This document shows, piece after piece, positions 8,191 through 16,018 of a stretch of 30,195 nucleotides of DNA. Source of the stretch: an uncultured Desulfuromonadales bacterium (GTDB lineage: Bacteria; Desulfobacterota; Desulfuromonadia; Desulfuromonadales; Geopsychrobacteraceae); NCBI GenBank assembly GCA_945787295.1, contig CALZHQ010000023.1, positions 1-30,195 on the forward strand. Direction: 5' to 3'. Under the pieces are notes generated by a model that saw only the letters and a program-made list of their open reading frames with translations, made no database searches and was not told where the DNA came from. The first letter of the stretch is position 1; the number at the start of each line of letters is the position of its first letter. Made by a program: the position numbers and the translations under genes.

Positions 8191-8475
8191 CTAACGGTAG
8201 AGCACGTCAAAAAAGGTCAGGCCGATAAAAATCGCCAGGATCGAGAGCATCACCAGCAACCCGATCTTGAACAGTTTCGATTCCTGTCGCAGATGCATAA
8301 AGACAAAAATCACCAGGCTCGATTTAACCGAGGCCACGCTCAGCGCCACCCAGATATTCAGCGCACCAAGATGGATTCGCGAAACGCCCACTGTGACGGC
8401 GGTTAATATCAGCAGGGCGACCCAGATCAAAATGAAGGTCCGGTAGGGAACCGGTTCGTGTGTATGTTCAGACAT
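8191..8475 (-). CDS. ctaF: Cytochrome c oxidase subunit IV
   Basis: A 94-residue membrane protein with three hydrophobic helices (about 12-29, 38-58 and 68-90). It has the typical short prokaryotic oxidase subunit IV pattern, including VASVKSSLVIFVFMHLRQESKLFK. It probably stabilises the core complex rather than carrying redox groups. It lies 8 bases after ctaE, and its stop codon forms part of the ctaC Shine-Dalgarno. The symbol follows Bacillus naming for the caa3 subunit IV. Confidence 0.88.
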   Translation of the reverse strand: MSEHTHEPVPYRTFILIWVALLILTAVTVGVSRIHLGALNIWVALSVASVKSSLVIFVFMHLRQESKLFKIGLLVMLSILAIFIGLTFFDVLYR

Positions 8476-8483
8476 GGTTCACC

Positions 8484-9083
8484 TCACAGAATCAGATAGT
8501 AGAGCGGGAACAGGAAGATCCACACCAAGTCGACCAGGTGCCAGTACAGCGCACTGTTTTCCAGCAACGTATAGCGATCACTGGAGACTTTGCCTTTGGC
8601 GGTCATGACTGCCACCACGCCGATCAGGGTGCCGCCGATCAGCACGTGCAACCCGTGCAGTCCGGCGGTGAAATAGTAAAGGTTGAAAAACACCGTAATC
8701 CCAGGCCCCATCTCTGCCAGCTGCTCAGAACCGGGATAGATACCGTGACCGATCTCCGCAGACCATTCGAAGTATTTGTTGATCAGGAAGACGAGAGCCA
8801 GTCCAACGGTGACCCAGCACAGGGTCAGGGTTTGTTTTATACGCCCCATCTGGATGGCACTGACCGCCAGGGCGATGGTCAGGCTACTGGTCAGCAGCAC
8901 CAGCGTGTTGATGGTGCCGAAGTAGATGTTCAGCTTGTGGCTGGCCTGACTGAACTGTTCCGGGTAGTTGGTCAGCGAGACCGCATAAAGAATGAACAGG
9001 CCGCTGAACAGGATGACCTCGGTATAGAGAAACAGCCACATGCCGAAGCGGTCACCGGTGTCGTCACGATGCTCAATACTCAT
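8484..9083 (-). CDS. ctaE: Cytochrome c oxidase subunit III
   Basis: A 199-residue membrane subunit with five predicted helices, matching the short five-helix subunit III of caa3 enzymes rather than the seven-helix mitochondrial type. Family marks include GMWLFLYTEVILFSGLF near the N-terminus, FNLYYFTAGLHGLHVLIGG in the middle and YWHLVDLVWIFLFPLYYL at the end. AAGGAG precedes the ATG by nine bases. The start overlaps the end of ctaD by 11 bases, so the two are likely translationally coupled. Confidence 0.95.
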   Translation of the reverse strand: MSIEHRDDTGDRFGMWLFLYTEVILFSGLFILYAVSLTNYPEQFSQASHKLNIYFGTINTLVLLTSSLTIALAVSAIQMGRIKQTLTLCWVTVGLALVFLINKYFEWSAEIGHGIYPGSEQLAEMGPGITVFFNLYYFTAGLHGLHVLIGGTLIGVVAVMTAKGKVSSDRYTLLENSALYWHLVDLVWIFLFPLYYLIL

Positions 9084-10695
9084 CGGCTACCACTCCTTTG
9101 AATTCGTAGGGGCCTTTGGTCACGACCGGGTCTTCCTCGCCGAAGTTTTCCAGTGGCGGAGGGGAAGGGATTGACCATTCCAGGGTGGCTCCACCCCAGG
9201 GGTTTTGGCCGATCCGGGACCCTTTGCGCAGCCCCTGCCAGAGATTAACAAACATGATGATCAGACCGACAGCCATAATCCAGGAGCCGATGGTGGAGAC
9301 CAGGTTCAGCGTGGTGAATTCGGGCAGATAGTCGTAATAGCGTCGCGGCATCCCCTGGATGCCGACCGCCTGCATCGCCATGTAGGTGATGTTGAAGCCG
9401 ACGAACAGTAGCGCCCAGCCGAGCACCGCAACCTTGTGGTTGTACATGCGGCCGGTAAATTTCGGCAGCCAGTAATGCATGGCGGCAAAGAGGGCGAAGC
9501 CGCCGCCGCCGAACATGACATAGTGGAAATGACCAACGACAAAATAGGTGTCGTGCAGGTGGATGTCGCTGGCTGCCGCGCCCAAGGCCAGGCCGCCGAG
9601 CCCGCCGATGGCGAAATTGAAAATAAACGCCAGGGCATACAGCATCGGCGGCGCCAGTTCGATGGAGCCCTTATACAGCGTCGACACCCAGTTGAAAACT
9701 TTGATGGCGCTGGGGATGGCGACGATGAAGGTCAGAAACGAGAAGATCAGGATCGCGAAGTCACTCATGCCGCTGGCATACATGTGATGGGCCCAGACCA
9801 GTGAGCCGGCAAAGGCGATCGCCAGGCTCGACAGGGCCATTGCCCAGTAGCCGAACAGCGGCTTGCGGGCGAAGGTCGGAATCACCTCGGAGATCACGCC
9901 CATCCCGGGCAGGATCATGATGTAAACCGCCGGGTGTGAATAGATCCAGAATAGATGTTGAAACAGGATCGGATCCCCGCCGCGTGCTGCATCAAAGAGC
10001 CCGGCGCCGAAGGTCCGCTCCAGGATCACCAGCACCAGGGTAATGCCGATCATCGGGGTTGCCAGCACCTGAATCCAGGCGGTGGCGTAGAGAGTCCAGA
10101 CAAACAGCGGCATCCGTCCCCAGGTCATCCCTTCACAGCGCAGGCGATGCACGGTGGTGACGAAATTGATACCGGTGAGTATCGAGGAGAAGCCGAGCAT
10201 GAATGCGGCAAACGCTGCCAGGTTGACATTGGTCGTGGTCTGGGTGCTGAAGGGAACATAGAAGGTCCAGCCGGTATCCGGTACGCCGCCGCCGCCGAAA
10301 AGGGCAAACAGCACCAGCACCAGGCCCGCCATGTAGCAATACCAGGAAAGCAGGTTGATCTTGGGGAACGAAACATCCCGGGCACCGATGTGGATCGGCA
10401 GCAGCAGGTTGCCGAAGGCGGCCGGAATACTCGGGATCAGGAACATGAAAATCATGATGATCCCGTGGACCGTAAAGGTTGCGTTGTAGGTCTGCGGTCC
10501 CATGATGGTCTCTCCCGGGGCGATCAATTCCAGGCGAATGGCCAGCCCGAGGACGGCGGCAACTATGAACATGCTGATGATACAGCAGAGATACAGGATG
10601 CCGATCCGTTTATGGTCGGTCGTCAGCAGCCAGCCAAGGATGCCCGGTCGGGGACTCTCCTGCCAGAAACCGGTGTAGCTTGTGGTCTCGCTCAT
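9073..10695 (-). CDS. ctaD: Cytochrome c oxidase subunit I (A2-type heme-copper oxidase)
   Basis: Catalytic subunit that reduces O2 to water and pumps protons; 540 residues with twelve helices. Heme a ligands are His78 and His391, the heme a3 ligand is His389 (VVGHFHYV), and CuB ligands are His254, His303 and His304, with Tyr258 as the cross-linked tyrosine. The loop reads YSHPAVY: the Glu of the GHPEVY motif of A1 oxidases is replaced by Ala, while YS precedes the His, which defines the A2 type. K-channel Lys332 and D-channel entrance Asp107 (GARDVSFPKIN) are kept. The gene overlaps the sco gene upstream by ATGA and ctaE downstream by 11 bases. Confidence 0.97.
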   Translation of the reverse strand: MSETTSYTGFWQESPRPGILGWLLTTDHKRIGILYLCCIISMFIVAAVLGLAIRLELIAPGETIMGPQTYNATFTVHGIIMIFMFLIPSIPAAFGNLLLPIHIGARDVSFPKINLLSWYCYMAGLVLVLFALFGGGGVPDTGWTFYVPFSTQTTTNVNLAAFAAFMLGFSSILTGINFVTTVHRLRCEGMTWGRMPLFVWTLYATAWIQVLATPMIGITLVLVILERTFGAGLFDAARGGDPILFQHLFWIYSHPAVYIMILPGMGVISEVIPTFARKPLFGYWAMALSSLAIAFAGSLVWAHHMYASGMSDFAILIFSFLTFIVAIPSAIKVFNWVSTLYKGSIELAPPMLYALAFIFNFAIGGLGGLALGAAASDIHLHDTYFVVGHFHYVMFGGGGFALFAAMHYWLPKFTGRMYNHKVAVLGWALLFVGFNITYMAMQAVGIQGMPRRYYDYLPEFTTLNLVSTIGSWIMAVGLIIMFVNLWQGLRKGSRIGQNPWGGATLEWSIPSPPPLENFGEEDPVVTKGPYEFKGVVADEY

Positions 10696-11465
10696 TGCTT
10701 CTTCTTTCTACCGCTGAACATTAAAAACAGCAGGAAGGTGCCGAGGGTCATCAGGATGACGGTGCCGCTGACCCGCAGCAGGTTGAACACATAGCGTCGC
10801 CCTTCCGGGTCGTAGCTGAAACAGAACTCAAGTGCTTTGCGAATCGGCGTACCGATGCGTCCTTCGCTTGCCTCGAACAGGGCCATTGACAGGTCGAGGG
10901 GCAGGAAGCGCCGGCCGATCAGGTAGCGGACAATGGTCCCATCAGCCGTCACAACGAAAGCCGCGATCGGATGGAGGAACTCCGTCCCTTCCTTCATATA
11001 GTAATAACCGGCCGCATTGGTCAATTGCAGGATGTTCTCCTGGGTCCCGGTCAGAAAGTGCCAGGCTGCGGCTGGAAAATCGGTCTGAATCGCCGTCAGG
11101 TAGGTTTTCTTGCTGTGGGCGGCGAGTTTGACAGTCTCTTCCGGGTCGATGCTGAAGGCGACGATATTGTAGTCCTCGCCAGCTGTCAACCTGAGCTCCG
11201 GCAATACTTTTGCCAGGCCGCCGAGCAGGAAATTGCAGACACTGCGGCAGTCATAATAAACTGGTACGATCAGCGTCGGGCGATCGATCAACCTGCGCAG
11301 TTGGACCTCTTCGCCCGCTGCATTGACAAAGTTTAAGCTGAGTGGAATTTTTTTTCCCAACTTTTCAACCAGCTCAACTTTGCCCTGTTGTTCTGCTGGC
11401 GCACAGTGGCCGACCGCTGGCCAGTTCAGCAGGATAAACAGTGGGATCAGCAGAATGAAACGCAA
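10692..11465 (-). CDS. SCO1/SenC-family copper chaperone, membrane-anchored at the C-terminus
   Basis: A thioredoxin-fold protein that loads copper into the CuA site of subunit II. TTG at 11465 is preferred because GGAGG lies seven bases upstream and a clean signal peptide follows (MRFILLIPLFILLNW, cleavage near GHCA). An in-frame TTG at 11486 would place the ribosome site inside the gene. The 257-residue protein has the copper-binding CRSVC (Cys73, Cys77) and His165 in EFLHPIAAF. After the thioredoxin domain comes a long linker and a C-terminal helix (about 232-251, VSGTVILMTLGTFLLFLMF) ending in RKKK, so the domain should face the periplasm. It is the first gene of the oxidase operon and overlaps ctaD by ATGA. 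Confidence 0.92.
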   Translation of the reverse strand: MRFILLIPLFILLNWPAVGHCAPAEQQGKVELVEKLGKKIPLSLNFVNAAGEEVQLRRLIDRPTLIVPVYYDCRSVCNFLLGGLAKVLPELRLTAGEDYNIVAFSIDPEETVKLAAHSKKTYLTAIQTDFPAAAWHFLTGTQENILQLTNAAGYYYMKEGTEFLHPIAAFVVTADGTIVRYLIGRRFLPLDLSMALFEASEGRIGTPIRKALEFCFSYDPEGRRYVFNLLRVSGTVILMTLGTFLLFLMFSGRKKKQ

Positions 11466-11542
11466 AAGAGGTGTCCTCCGGTGCAATTGGATATGTGAGT
11501 ATGTGATTCAGGGAACGATTCAAAAGCATGACATTGCTGCCA

Positions 11543-11571
11543 AGTTTACCGAATCGATCATGCTTTGTAAA
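11543..11571 (-). promoter_or_regulatory. Candidate promoter of the oxidase operon
   Basis: Read on the minus strand: TTTACA, a 17-base spacer and TAAACT, about 80 bases before the sco start. Inverted GCATGA (11526-11531) and TCATGC (11558-11563) flank the -10 element and could be an operator. Moderate match only. Confidence 0.4.
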
Positions 11572-11599
11572 TCTTGCCAGCAAGTTATTCAAAAGAGAG

Positions 11600-11628
11600 T
11601 TGGCAAGAGCGTGGCAGCAGGTTATAAC
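11600..11628 (+). promoter_or_regulatory. Sigma-70 type promoter of the slyX-led operon
   Basis: TTGGCA at 11600-11605, a 17-base spacer and TATAAC at 11623-11628. Each hexamer has one mismatch to consensus. It lies 32 bases before the slyX ATG, and no competing signal is nearer. Confidence 0.65.
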
Positions 11629-11660
11629 TTTGTCGTTAATTTAACAAACAGGAGCTTGTT

Positions 11661-11855
11661 ATGCTCGAAGAACTGCAAGATCGTGTGACCGAACTGGAGA
11701 TCCGTTTCAGCCATCAATCTCAATTGGTCGAAGAGCTGAACGAGGTGCTGACCGACTGTAACCTGCGCATCAATCAGTTGCAAAAAGAGAATCAACAGTT
11801 ACGGGAGATGGTTAACAGCCTGTCCCCAGAGATGGAGGAATCTCCCGATGAGTGA
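11661..11855 (+). CDS. slyX: SlyX-family small coiled-coil protein
   Basis: A 64-residue protein that is almost entirely one coiled coil, with heptad-spaced Leu, Ile and Val from LEELQDRVTELEIRF to LQKENQQLREMVNSL. The RVTELEIRFSHQ start and the acidic, proline-containing tail match SlyX. The function of SlyX is unknown in any bacterium. AGGAG lies six bases before the ATG. The gene overlaps the next one by eight bases and opens a plus-strand operon that runs to the ATP-grasp gene. Confidence 0.85.
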   Translation: MLEELQDRVTELEIRFSHQSQLVEELNEVLTDCNLRINQLQKENQQLREMVNSLSPEMEESPDE

Positions 11856-12378
11856 GGTCCATCTCAGTCCGACAATGAAACGGATCCTGCTCGAAGCGAT
11901 GATTCTCACTGCATTGGCACTGACTGTCGGTTTGACACTTAACTATCAGATGGTGATGAATGCCTTTACCGGTAAAACGGTTGCGGCGCCGCCGACCCCC
12001 AAAACAACTGTCAGCACTGCTGAAGCTCCCGCGGCAGCAGAGATTTACCCCGACCCGGTGGAGCTGGACGAAATCGATGAGCTGTTGCAGGAAAATGCCC
12101 TGCTGGTGGATGCTCGGAATATTGATGATTACAAAGCCGGGCACCTTGAGGGGGCTGTTTCTTTGCCACTCGGAGATGTAGGCAGCCGCCTTGAAGAATT
12201 TGTCATTAAGGTGCCGAAAGATCAGGTCCTCATTCTTTATTGTAACGGTTTCGGCTGCCCCGATTCTTTTGATTTGGGAGTCCAGCTGATTGCGGCCGGC
12301 TACCAGCGGGTCCGGGTGTTTGAGGGCGGCTTCCCGCAGTGGCGCGATGAAGGTCGGCCCCTGGAGGTGGGTGAATGA
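11848..12378 (+). CDS. Membrane-anchored rhodanese-like protein
   Basis: A 176-residue protein with an N-terminal membrane anchor (about 12-33), an Ala/Pro/Thr-rich linker (45-66) and a C-terminal rhodanese domain (about 70-175). Conserved points are VDAR (87-90), the acidic-plus-GHLEGAVSLPL stretch (93-107) and the active-site Cys132 in LYCNGFGCPDS; a second Cys137 sits in the same loop and could form a disulfide with it. The domain probably faces the periplasm. It overlaps slyX by eight bases and the MauE-like gene by ATGA, so the three should be made together. The pairing with a MauE/DoxX membrane protein suggests a redox or sulfur-relay unit; this is inferred from context only. Confidence 0.88.
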   Translation: MSEVHLSPTMKRILLEAMILTALALTVGLTLNYQMVMNAFTGKTVAAPPTPKTTVSTAEAPAAAEIYPDPVELDEIDELLQENALLVDARNIDDYKAGHLEGAVSLPLGDVGSRLEEFVIKVPKDQVLILYCNGFGCPDSFDLGVQLIAAGYQRVRVFEGGFPQWRDEGRPLEVGE

Positions 12379-12830
12379 TCGGCAAGTTCTCTACGGCAAT
12401 CTACCATCTCAGCCGCCTTGCACTGGCGGCGGTCTTTCTTTATGCCGGCTTTATCAAGGCCGACAACCCGGTCGCGTTCGCCGGGCAGGTGGCCAACTAT
12501 CAGCTGCTGCCCTACGCCTGGAACTATCTGGTTGCCGCGACCCTGCCTTACCTAGAGCTGCTTTGCGGGGTCTTGCTGCTGCTCAATCAACGCGTCAGGC
12601 CAGCGGTCCTGATCCTGTTTCTGTTGAATCTGGTCTTTATGCTGGCACTCAGTTCGGTCATCGCCCGTGGCCTCGATATCGACTGCGGCTGCTTCAACCC
12701 GGATGCGACAACCAAGACCAGCCCGGTAATGGCTCTTTGGCGCGATGTCGGTCTGATGCTGCTGATGATTTCCACCTGGATGCTGCGTTATCGTCAACGA
12801 CCGCAAGAAGAGGATGTTGATGGCGAGTGA
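12375..12830 (+). CDS. MauE/DoxX-family membrane protein
   Basis: A 151-residue protein with four hydrophobic helices (about 10-28, 50-70, 75-97 and 118-138). It carries the MauE-type DIDCGCF motif (101-107) between helices 3 and 4, preceded by an Arg and followed by WRD (122-124). MauE proteins help disulfide or redox maturation of periplasmic enzymes, while DoxX relatives are quinone-linked sulfur oxidoreductase subunits. The vicinal-type cysteines C104 and C106 are the obvious functional residues. The start overlaps the rhodanese gene by ATGA, and its end overlaps the start of the aminomutase gene, so the group is translationally coupled. The overlap with a rhodanese suggests thiol or persulfide chemistry at the membrane. 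Confidence 0.85.
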   Translation: MIGKFSTAIYHLSRLALAAVFLYAGFIKADNPVAFAGQVANYQLLPYAWNYLVAATLPYLELLCGVLLLLNQRVRPAVLILFLLNLVFMLALSSVIARGLDIDCGCFNPDATTKTSPVMALWRDVGLMLLMISTWMLRYRQRPQEEDVDGE

Positions 12831-13863
12831 CAGCTGGCAACAGGCATTAAAGGAAAGCATCACCTCGCCGCAGCAGTTGGCCAAACATTTCGAGCTTGAT
12901 CCGCAGCCGCTGGAAGCTGTCGTTGCCCGCTACCCGATGCGGATAACTCCTTACTATTTTCGCCTGATCGAGACAATCGGCGACCCGATCTGGCGCCAGT
13001 GTGTCCCGGCCGCTCGTGAACTGGACGATAGCGGTCTGTTCGATCCCCTTGCAGAAGACGGCCTGTCCCCGGTTCCAGCGGTGGTGCATCGCTACCCCGA
13101 CCGGGTCATCTTTCTCGTCTCCGGCAGTTGTGCCAGCTATTGCCGTTTCTGCACCCGCAAACGGAAAGTCGGATGCTCGTCGATGAGTCTGAGCTTTCGT
13201 GAATTGCGTGAGGGGATTGACTATATTGCCGCCACCCCGCAGATCCGTGATGTGATTTTTTCCGGTGGCGATCCACTGTTATTGCCCGATTCGGTTTTGG
13301 CCGATCTTCTCGCCCGGGTGCAAGCCATTCCCCATGTCGAGATCATCCGCATCGGCACCCGGGTGCCGGTGACCCTGCCGGAGCGGGTCACTGATAAGCT
13401 CTGCGCTCTGCTCAAACGTTTTACCCCGCTGTATCTGAATACCCATTTCAATCATCCGCGAGAATTGACTTTTGAGGCTGCCGAAGCATGCAACAAATTG
13501 GCCGATTCCGGAATTGTCCTCGGCAACCAAACCGTACTGCTACGCGATGTCAACGATCAGCCGGAAATAATCAGCGAGCTTTTCCGTGGTCTTTTACGGT
13601 TGCGGGTGCGCCCTTATTATCTGCACCAGATGGATCTTACACGGGGGACAACACATTTTCGAACCTCGGTAGCGACTGGCCTGAAGATTATAAAGAATCT
13701 GCGCGGACCGGTGTCGGGTCTTGCATCACCTTATTATGTGATCGACCTCCCCGGAGGCAAGGGGAAAGTACCATTGCTGCCGGATGATGTCGTGCGCAGT
13801 GGCAATAAACTGCTGATCCGCTCCAGTTCCGGGGAGCAGGTCGAGTATCCGGATGTTGATTGA
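12820..13863 (+). CDS. kamA: KamA-family radical SAM aminomutase (lysine 2,3-aminomutase-like)
   Basis: A radical SAM and PLP enzyme expected to interconvert alpha-lysine and beta-lysine. ATG at 12820 is used because AGAGG lies six bases upstream; an in-frame ATG at 12814 abuts that site. Of 347 residues, the 4Fe-4S cysteines are C104, C108 and C111 (CASYCRFC), followed by Arg113, where KamA binds the substrate carboxylate. Asp272 (HQMDLTRG) and Asp309 (VIDLPGG) match the two lysine-amine-binding aspartates of clostridial KamA, with the same 37-residue spacing. Lys316 in PGGKGK matches the PLP lysine. EpmB, the EF-P modifying relative, lacks the second of these features, so true aminomutase activity is more likely. 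It is shorter than KamA (about 416), lacking the C-terminal extension. No EF-P or epmA gene is nearby. Confidence 0.88.
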   Translation: MASDSWQQALKESITSPQQLAKHFELDPQPLEAVVARYPMRITPYYFRLIETIGDPIWRQCVPAARELDDSGLFDPLAEDGLSPVPAVVHRYPDRVIFLVSGSCASYCRFCTRKRKVGCSSMSLSFRELREGIDYIAATPQIRDVIFSGGDPLLLPDSVLADLLARVQAIPHVEIIRIGTRVPVTLPERVTDKLCALLKRFTPLYLNTHFNHPRELTFEAAEACNKLADSGIVLGNQTVLLRDVNDQPEIISELFRGLLRLRVRPYYLHQMDLTRGTTHFRTSVATGLKIIKNLRGPVSGLASPYYVIDLPGGKGKVPLLPDDVVRSGNKLLIRSSSGEQVEYPDVD

Positions 13864-13896
13864 TGCTGGAATGCTGATGAGAGGCTAACTGAGCAG

Positions 13897-14715
13897 ATGA
13901 ACCGCCAAAACATCACTCCGTCCGAGGGCCGTGGCGAGATTTTTTCTTTCGCTGATTTCCCCTCCGAATTTGTGCAGCCGAGACATCTCAGCATCTGGCT
14001 GCCTCCGGGTTACCGGGCAGGAAAAGATAAGCGTTACCGGGTCATTTATGCCCATGACGGACAGAACCTGTTCGACCCGCAGACTGCTTATGTTGGCGTG
14101 GATTGGGGGCTGCATGAAGGGCTCTGTCGCCTGCAAGCAGAAACCCTGGTAGTCGGAATCTGGAATACCCCGCTACGCTACCGTGAGTATGACCCGGAAC
14201 GGATTTTTTCGGCATATCTGAACCCGGCGGAACAAACCGACTATACTCAGAAATATGGCCGGCCACTGGCCGATCGCTACCTGAAATTCATCGTTCAGGA
14301 ACTGAAACCCTATATCGACAGGACCTTCCGGACGCGACCCGGCAGGCAGGATACTTTTCTGCTCGGTTCGAGTATGGGCGGACTGATTTCCATTTACGGG
14401 CTGTGCGAATATCCCGAGATTTTCGGCGGCGCGGCCTGTCTGTCGACCCACTGGCCGGCGGGGAATGGGCGAATGGTTGCTTATCTGCAGGACCGGTTGC
14501 CCGCTCCGCAGAATCATCGGCTTTATTTTGATTTCGGAACCGAAACCATCGATGCCCAGTACGAGCCTTACCAGCAGCAGGTTGATGAAGTGTTGAGCCG
14601 TAGAGGCTATGTTGCAGGCAGTCACTGGTTAACGCGGAAATTCCCCGGCGAAGATCACTCAGAGCGCTCCTGGCGCCGGCGCATCGATATCCCCCTGCAG
14701 TTTTTACTCCGATGA
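13897..14715 (+). CDS. Alpha/beta-hydrolase, putative esterase of the PF00756 type
   Basis: A 272-residue cytoplasmic protein (no signal peptide) with the esterase D/Fes-type fold. Visible marks are RHLSIWLPPGY (29-39), YRVIYAHDGQNLF (47-59) as the oxyanion strand, the nucleophile elbow GSSMGG with Ser159 (157-162), and a C-terminal FPGEDHSERSW with likely catalytic His254. Relatives cleave carbohydrate, siderophore or thioester substrates, so the reaction is open. It lies 33 bases after the aminomutase and 37 before the ATP-grasp ligase, all on the same strand, which suggests that it removes or transfers an ester or acyl group from the ligase product or substrate. Confidence 0.9.
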   Translation: MNRQNITPSEGRGEIFSFADFPSEFVQPRHLSIWLPPGYRAGKDKRYRVIYAHDGQNLFDPQTAYVGVDWGLHEGLCRLQAETLVVGIWNTPLRYREYDPERIFSAYLNPAEQTDYTQKYGRPLADRYLKFIVQELKPYIDRTFRTRPGRQDTFLLGSSMGGLISIYGLCEYPEIFGGAACLSTHWPAGNGRMVAYLQDRLPAPQNHRLYFDFGTETIDAQYEPYQQQVDEVLSRRGYVAGSHWLTRKFPGEDHSERSWRRRIDIPLQFLLR

Positions 14716-14752
14716 TGGCTCAAAGCGGACTTTTCCCGCAAAGGATCAGATC

Positions 14753-15925
14753 ATGAATCTCGTCTTTTTATCGCCCCACTTCCCGCCCAACTTTTATCAT
14801 TTTTGTGTCCATCTGCGCCGAATGGGGGTCAATGTCCTGGGGATCGCAGATGCCCCCTGGGATGAGCTGCGGCCGGAGCTTCAGGCGGCGCTGAGCGGCT
14901 ATTATCGGACCGAGATGGACGATTACGACCATTTATTGCGCGCCTGCGGTTATTTCACCCATCAGTACGGCAAAATCGATCGCATTGAGTCACATAACGA
15001 ATTCTGGTTGGAGACCGAAGCACGCTTGCGTCAGGACTTCAATGTCGCTGGTTTCCGGCTCGACAGTATTGCCAATGTTACCCTCAAGGCGCGGATGAAG
15101 CAGAGGTTTCAAGCCGCTGGAATCGCCGTTGCCCGCGGCCGGGTGGTCGACGACCTGAACGAGGCGCAAAGCTTCGCAGCTGAAATCGGTTACCCGGCAG
15201 TCCTCAAGCCTGACCGCGGGGTCGGCGCGGTCAGCACCTTCAGGGTTGATGATCAGCAGCAACTGGAGCAGGTCTTTGCTGAGAAACTGCCGGTGAACTA
15301 CATTATGGAAGAGTTTATCCAGGGGGTCATCCATTCCTTCGATGGCCTGACCGATCGCGATGGCCGCATCGTCTTTTGTGCCTCCCACGTCTTCAGCCAG
15401 GGGATCATGGAGACGGTCAATGAAGATCGCGATCTCTTCTATTATTCGCAGCGCGAAATTCCCGCCGATCTCGAGTCCGCCGGGCGTCAGGCTGTTGAGG
15501 CCTTCGGAATCCGCGAAAAGTTCTTCCATATCGAGTTCTTCCGCACCGTTCCGGATGACCGGTTGGTTGCCATAGAGGTCAATATGCGCCCGCCCGGTGG
15601 GTTGAGCATGGACATGTTCAACTTTGCCAACGACATCGATCTGTACCGGGAGTGGGCCAATATTGTCGTCAATAATCGCTTTTCCAGCGACTACAGCCGC
15701 CCTTATCACTGTGCCTACATCGGCCGCAAAATAGGCAAACGTTATCTGCATGACCATGCCGAGATCATGCACGACTTTGGTCCGCAGGTCGTGCATCATG
15801 AACCGATCAATTCGGTGTTCAGCGCTGCTATCGGGGATTTCGGTTATCTGGCCCGGGCCGAAAAGCTGGATGACCTGCTTGCGCTCGGGCGCTTTATTCA
15901 GAGTACGAACGAAGGGCATGTTTAG
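14753..15925 (+). CDS. ATP-grasp ligase (carboxylate-amine ligase type)
   Basis: A 390-residue ATP-grasp enzyme that would activate a carboxylate as acyl phosphate and join it to an amine or similar nucleophile. An N-terminal Rossmann-like preATP domain (MNLVFLSPHFPPNFYHF) is followed by the ATP-grasp fold at about 108-310. Lys152 in AVLKPDRGVGAVST, the hinge MEEFIQG (185-191), and the metal-binding set Glu261, Glu275 and Asn277 with Arg279 in VAIEVNMRPPGG are all seen. A C-terminal extension (310-390) completes it. AAGGA stands seven bases before the ATG. The gene ends the plus-strand run. Substrates are unknown; relatives include dipeptide and carnosine-type synthases. Neighbouring kamA makes beta-lysine a candidate amine. 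Confidence 0.9.
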   Translation: MNLVFLSPHFPPNFYHFCVHLRRMGVNVLGIADAPWDELRPELQAALSGYYRTEMDDYDHLLRACGYFTHQYGKIDRIESHNEFWLETEARLRQDFNVAGFRLDSIANVTLKARMKQRFQAAGIAVARGRVVDDLNEAQSFAAEIGYPAVLKPDRGVGAVSTFRVDDQQQLEQVFAEKLPVNYIMEEFIQGVIHSFDGLTDRDGRIVFCASHVFSQGIMETVNEDRDLFYYSQREIPADLESAGRQAVEAFGIREKFFHIEFFRTVPDDRLVAIEVNMRPPGGLSMDMFNFANDIDLYREWANIVVNNRFSSDYSRPYHCAYIGRKIGKRYLHDHAEIMHDFGPQVVHHEPINSVFSAAIGDFGYLARAEKLDDLLALGRFIQSTNEGHV

Positions 15926-16018
15926 AAAATTGCTGCCGCATGGTTATTCAGAGGCTTTTGCGTATTTCTTGATTTAAGTCATGTCTTTTGTCGTCAAACT
16001 TTGATATCAAGTCAGGCT

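Noticed and set aside
7517..10794. Long plus-strand open frames at 7517-8194, 8460-9101 and 9955-10794
   Set aside because: All are antisense to the oxidase subunit genes, whose ligand residues are intact. The composition (rich in Gln, His, Asp, Gly) is typical of antisense shadows.
11572..11660. Sigma-54 promoter for slyX from the two TGGCA words
   Set aside because: Spacing to any TTGC is wrong, while TTGGCA-N17-TATAAC gives a good sigma-70 promoter at the same place.
14990..15919. A 309-codon minus-strand open frame
   Set aside because: Antisense to the ATP-grasp gene, which has its full metal site and a good ribosome site.
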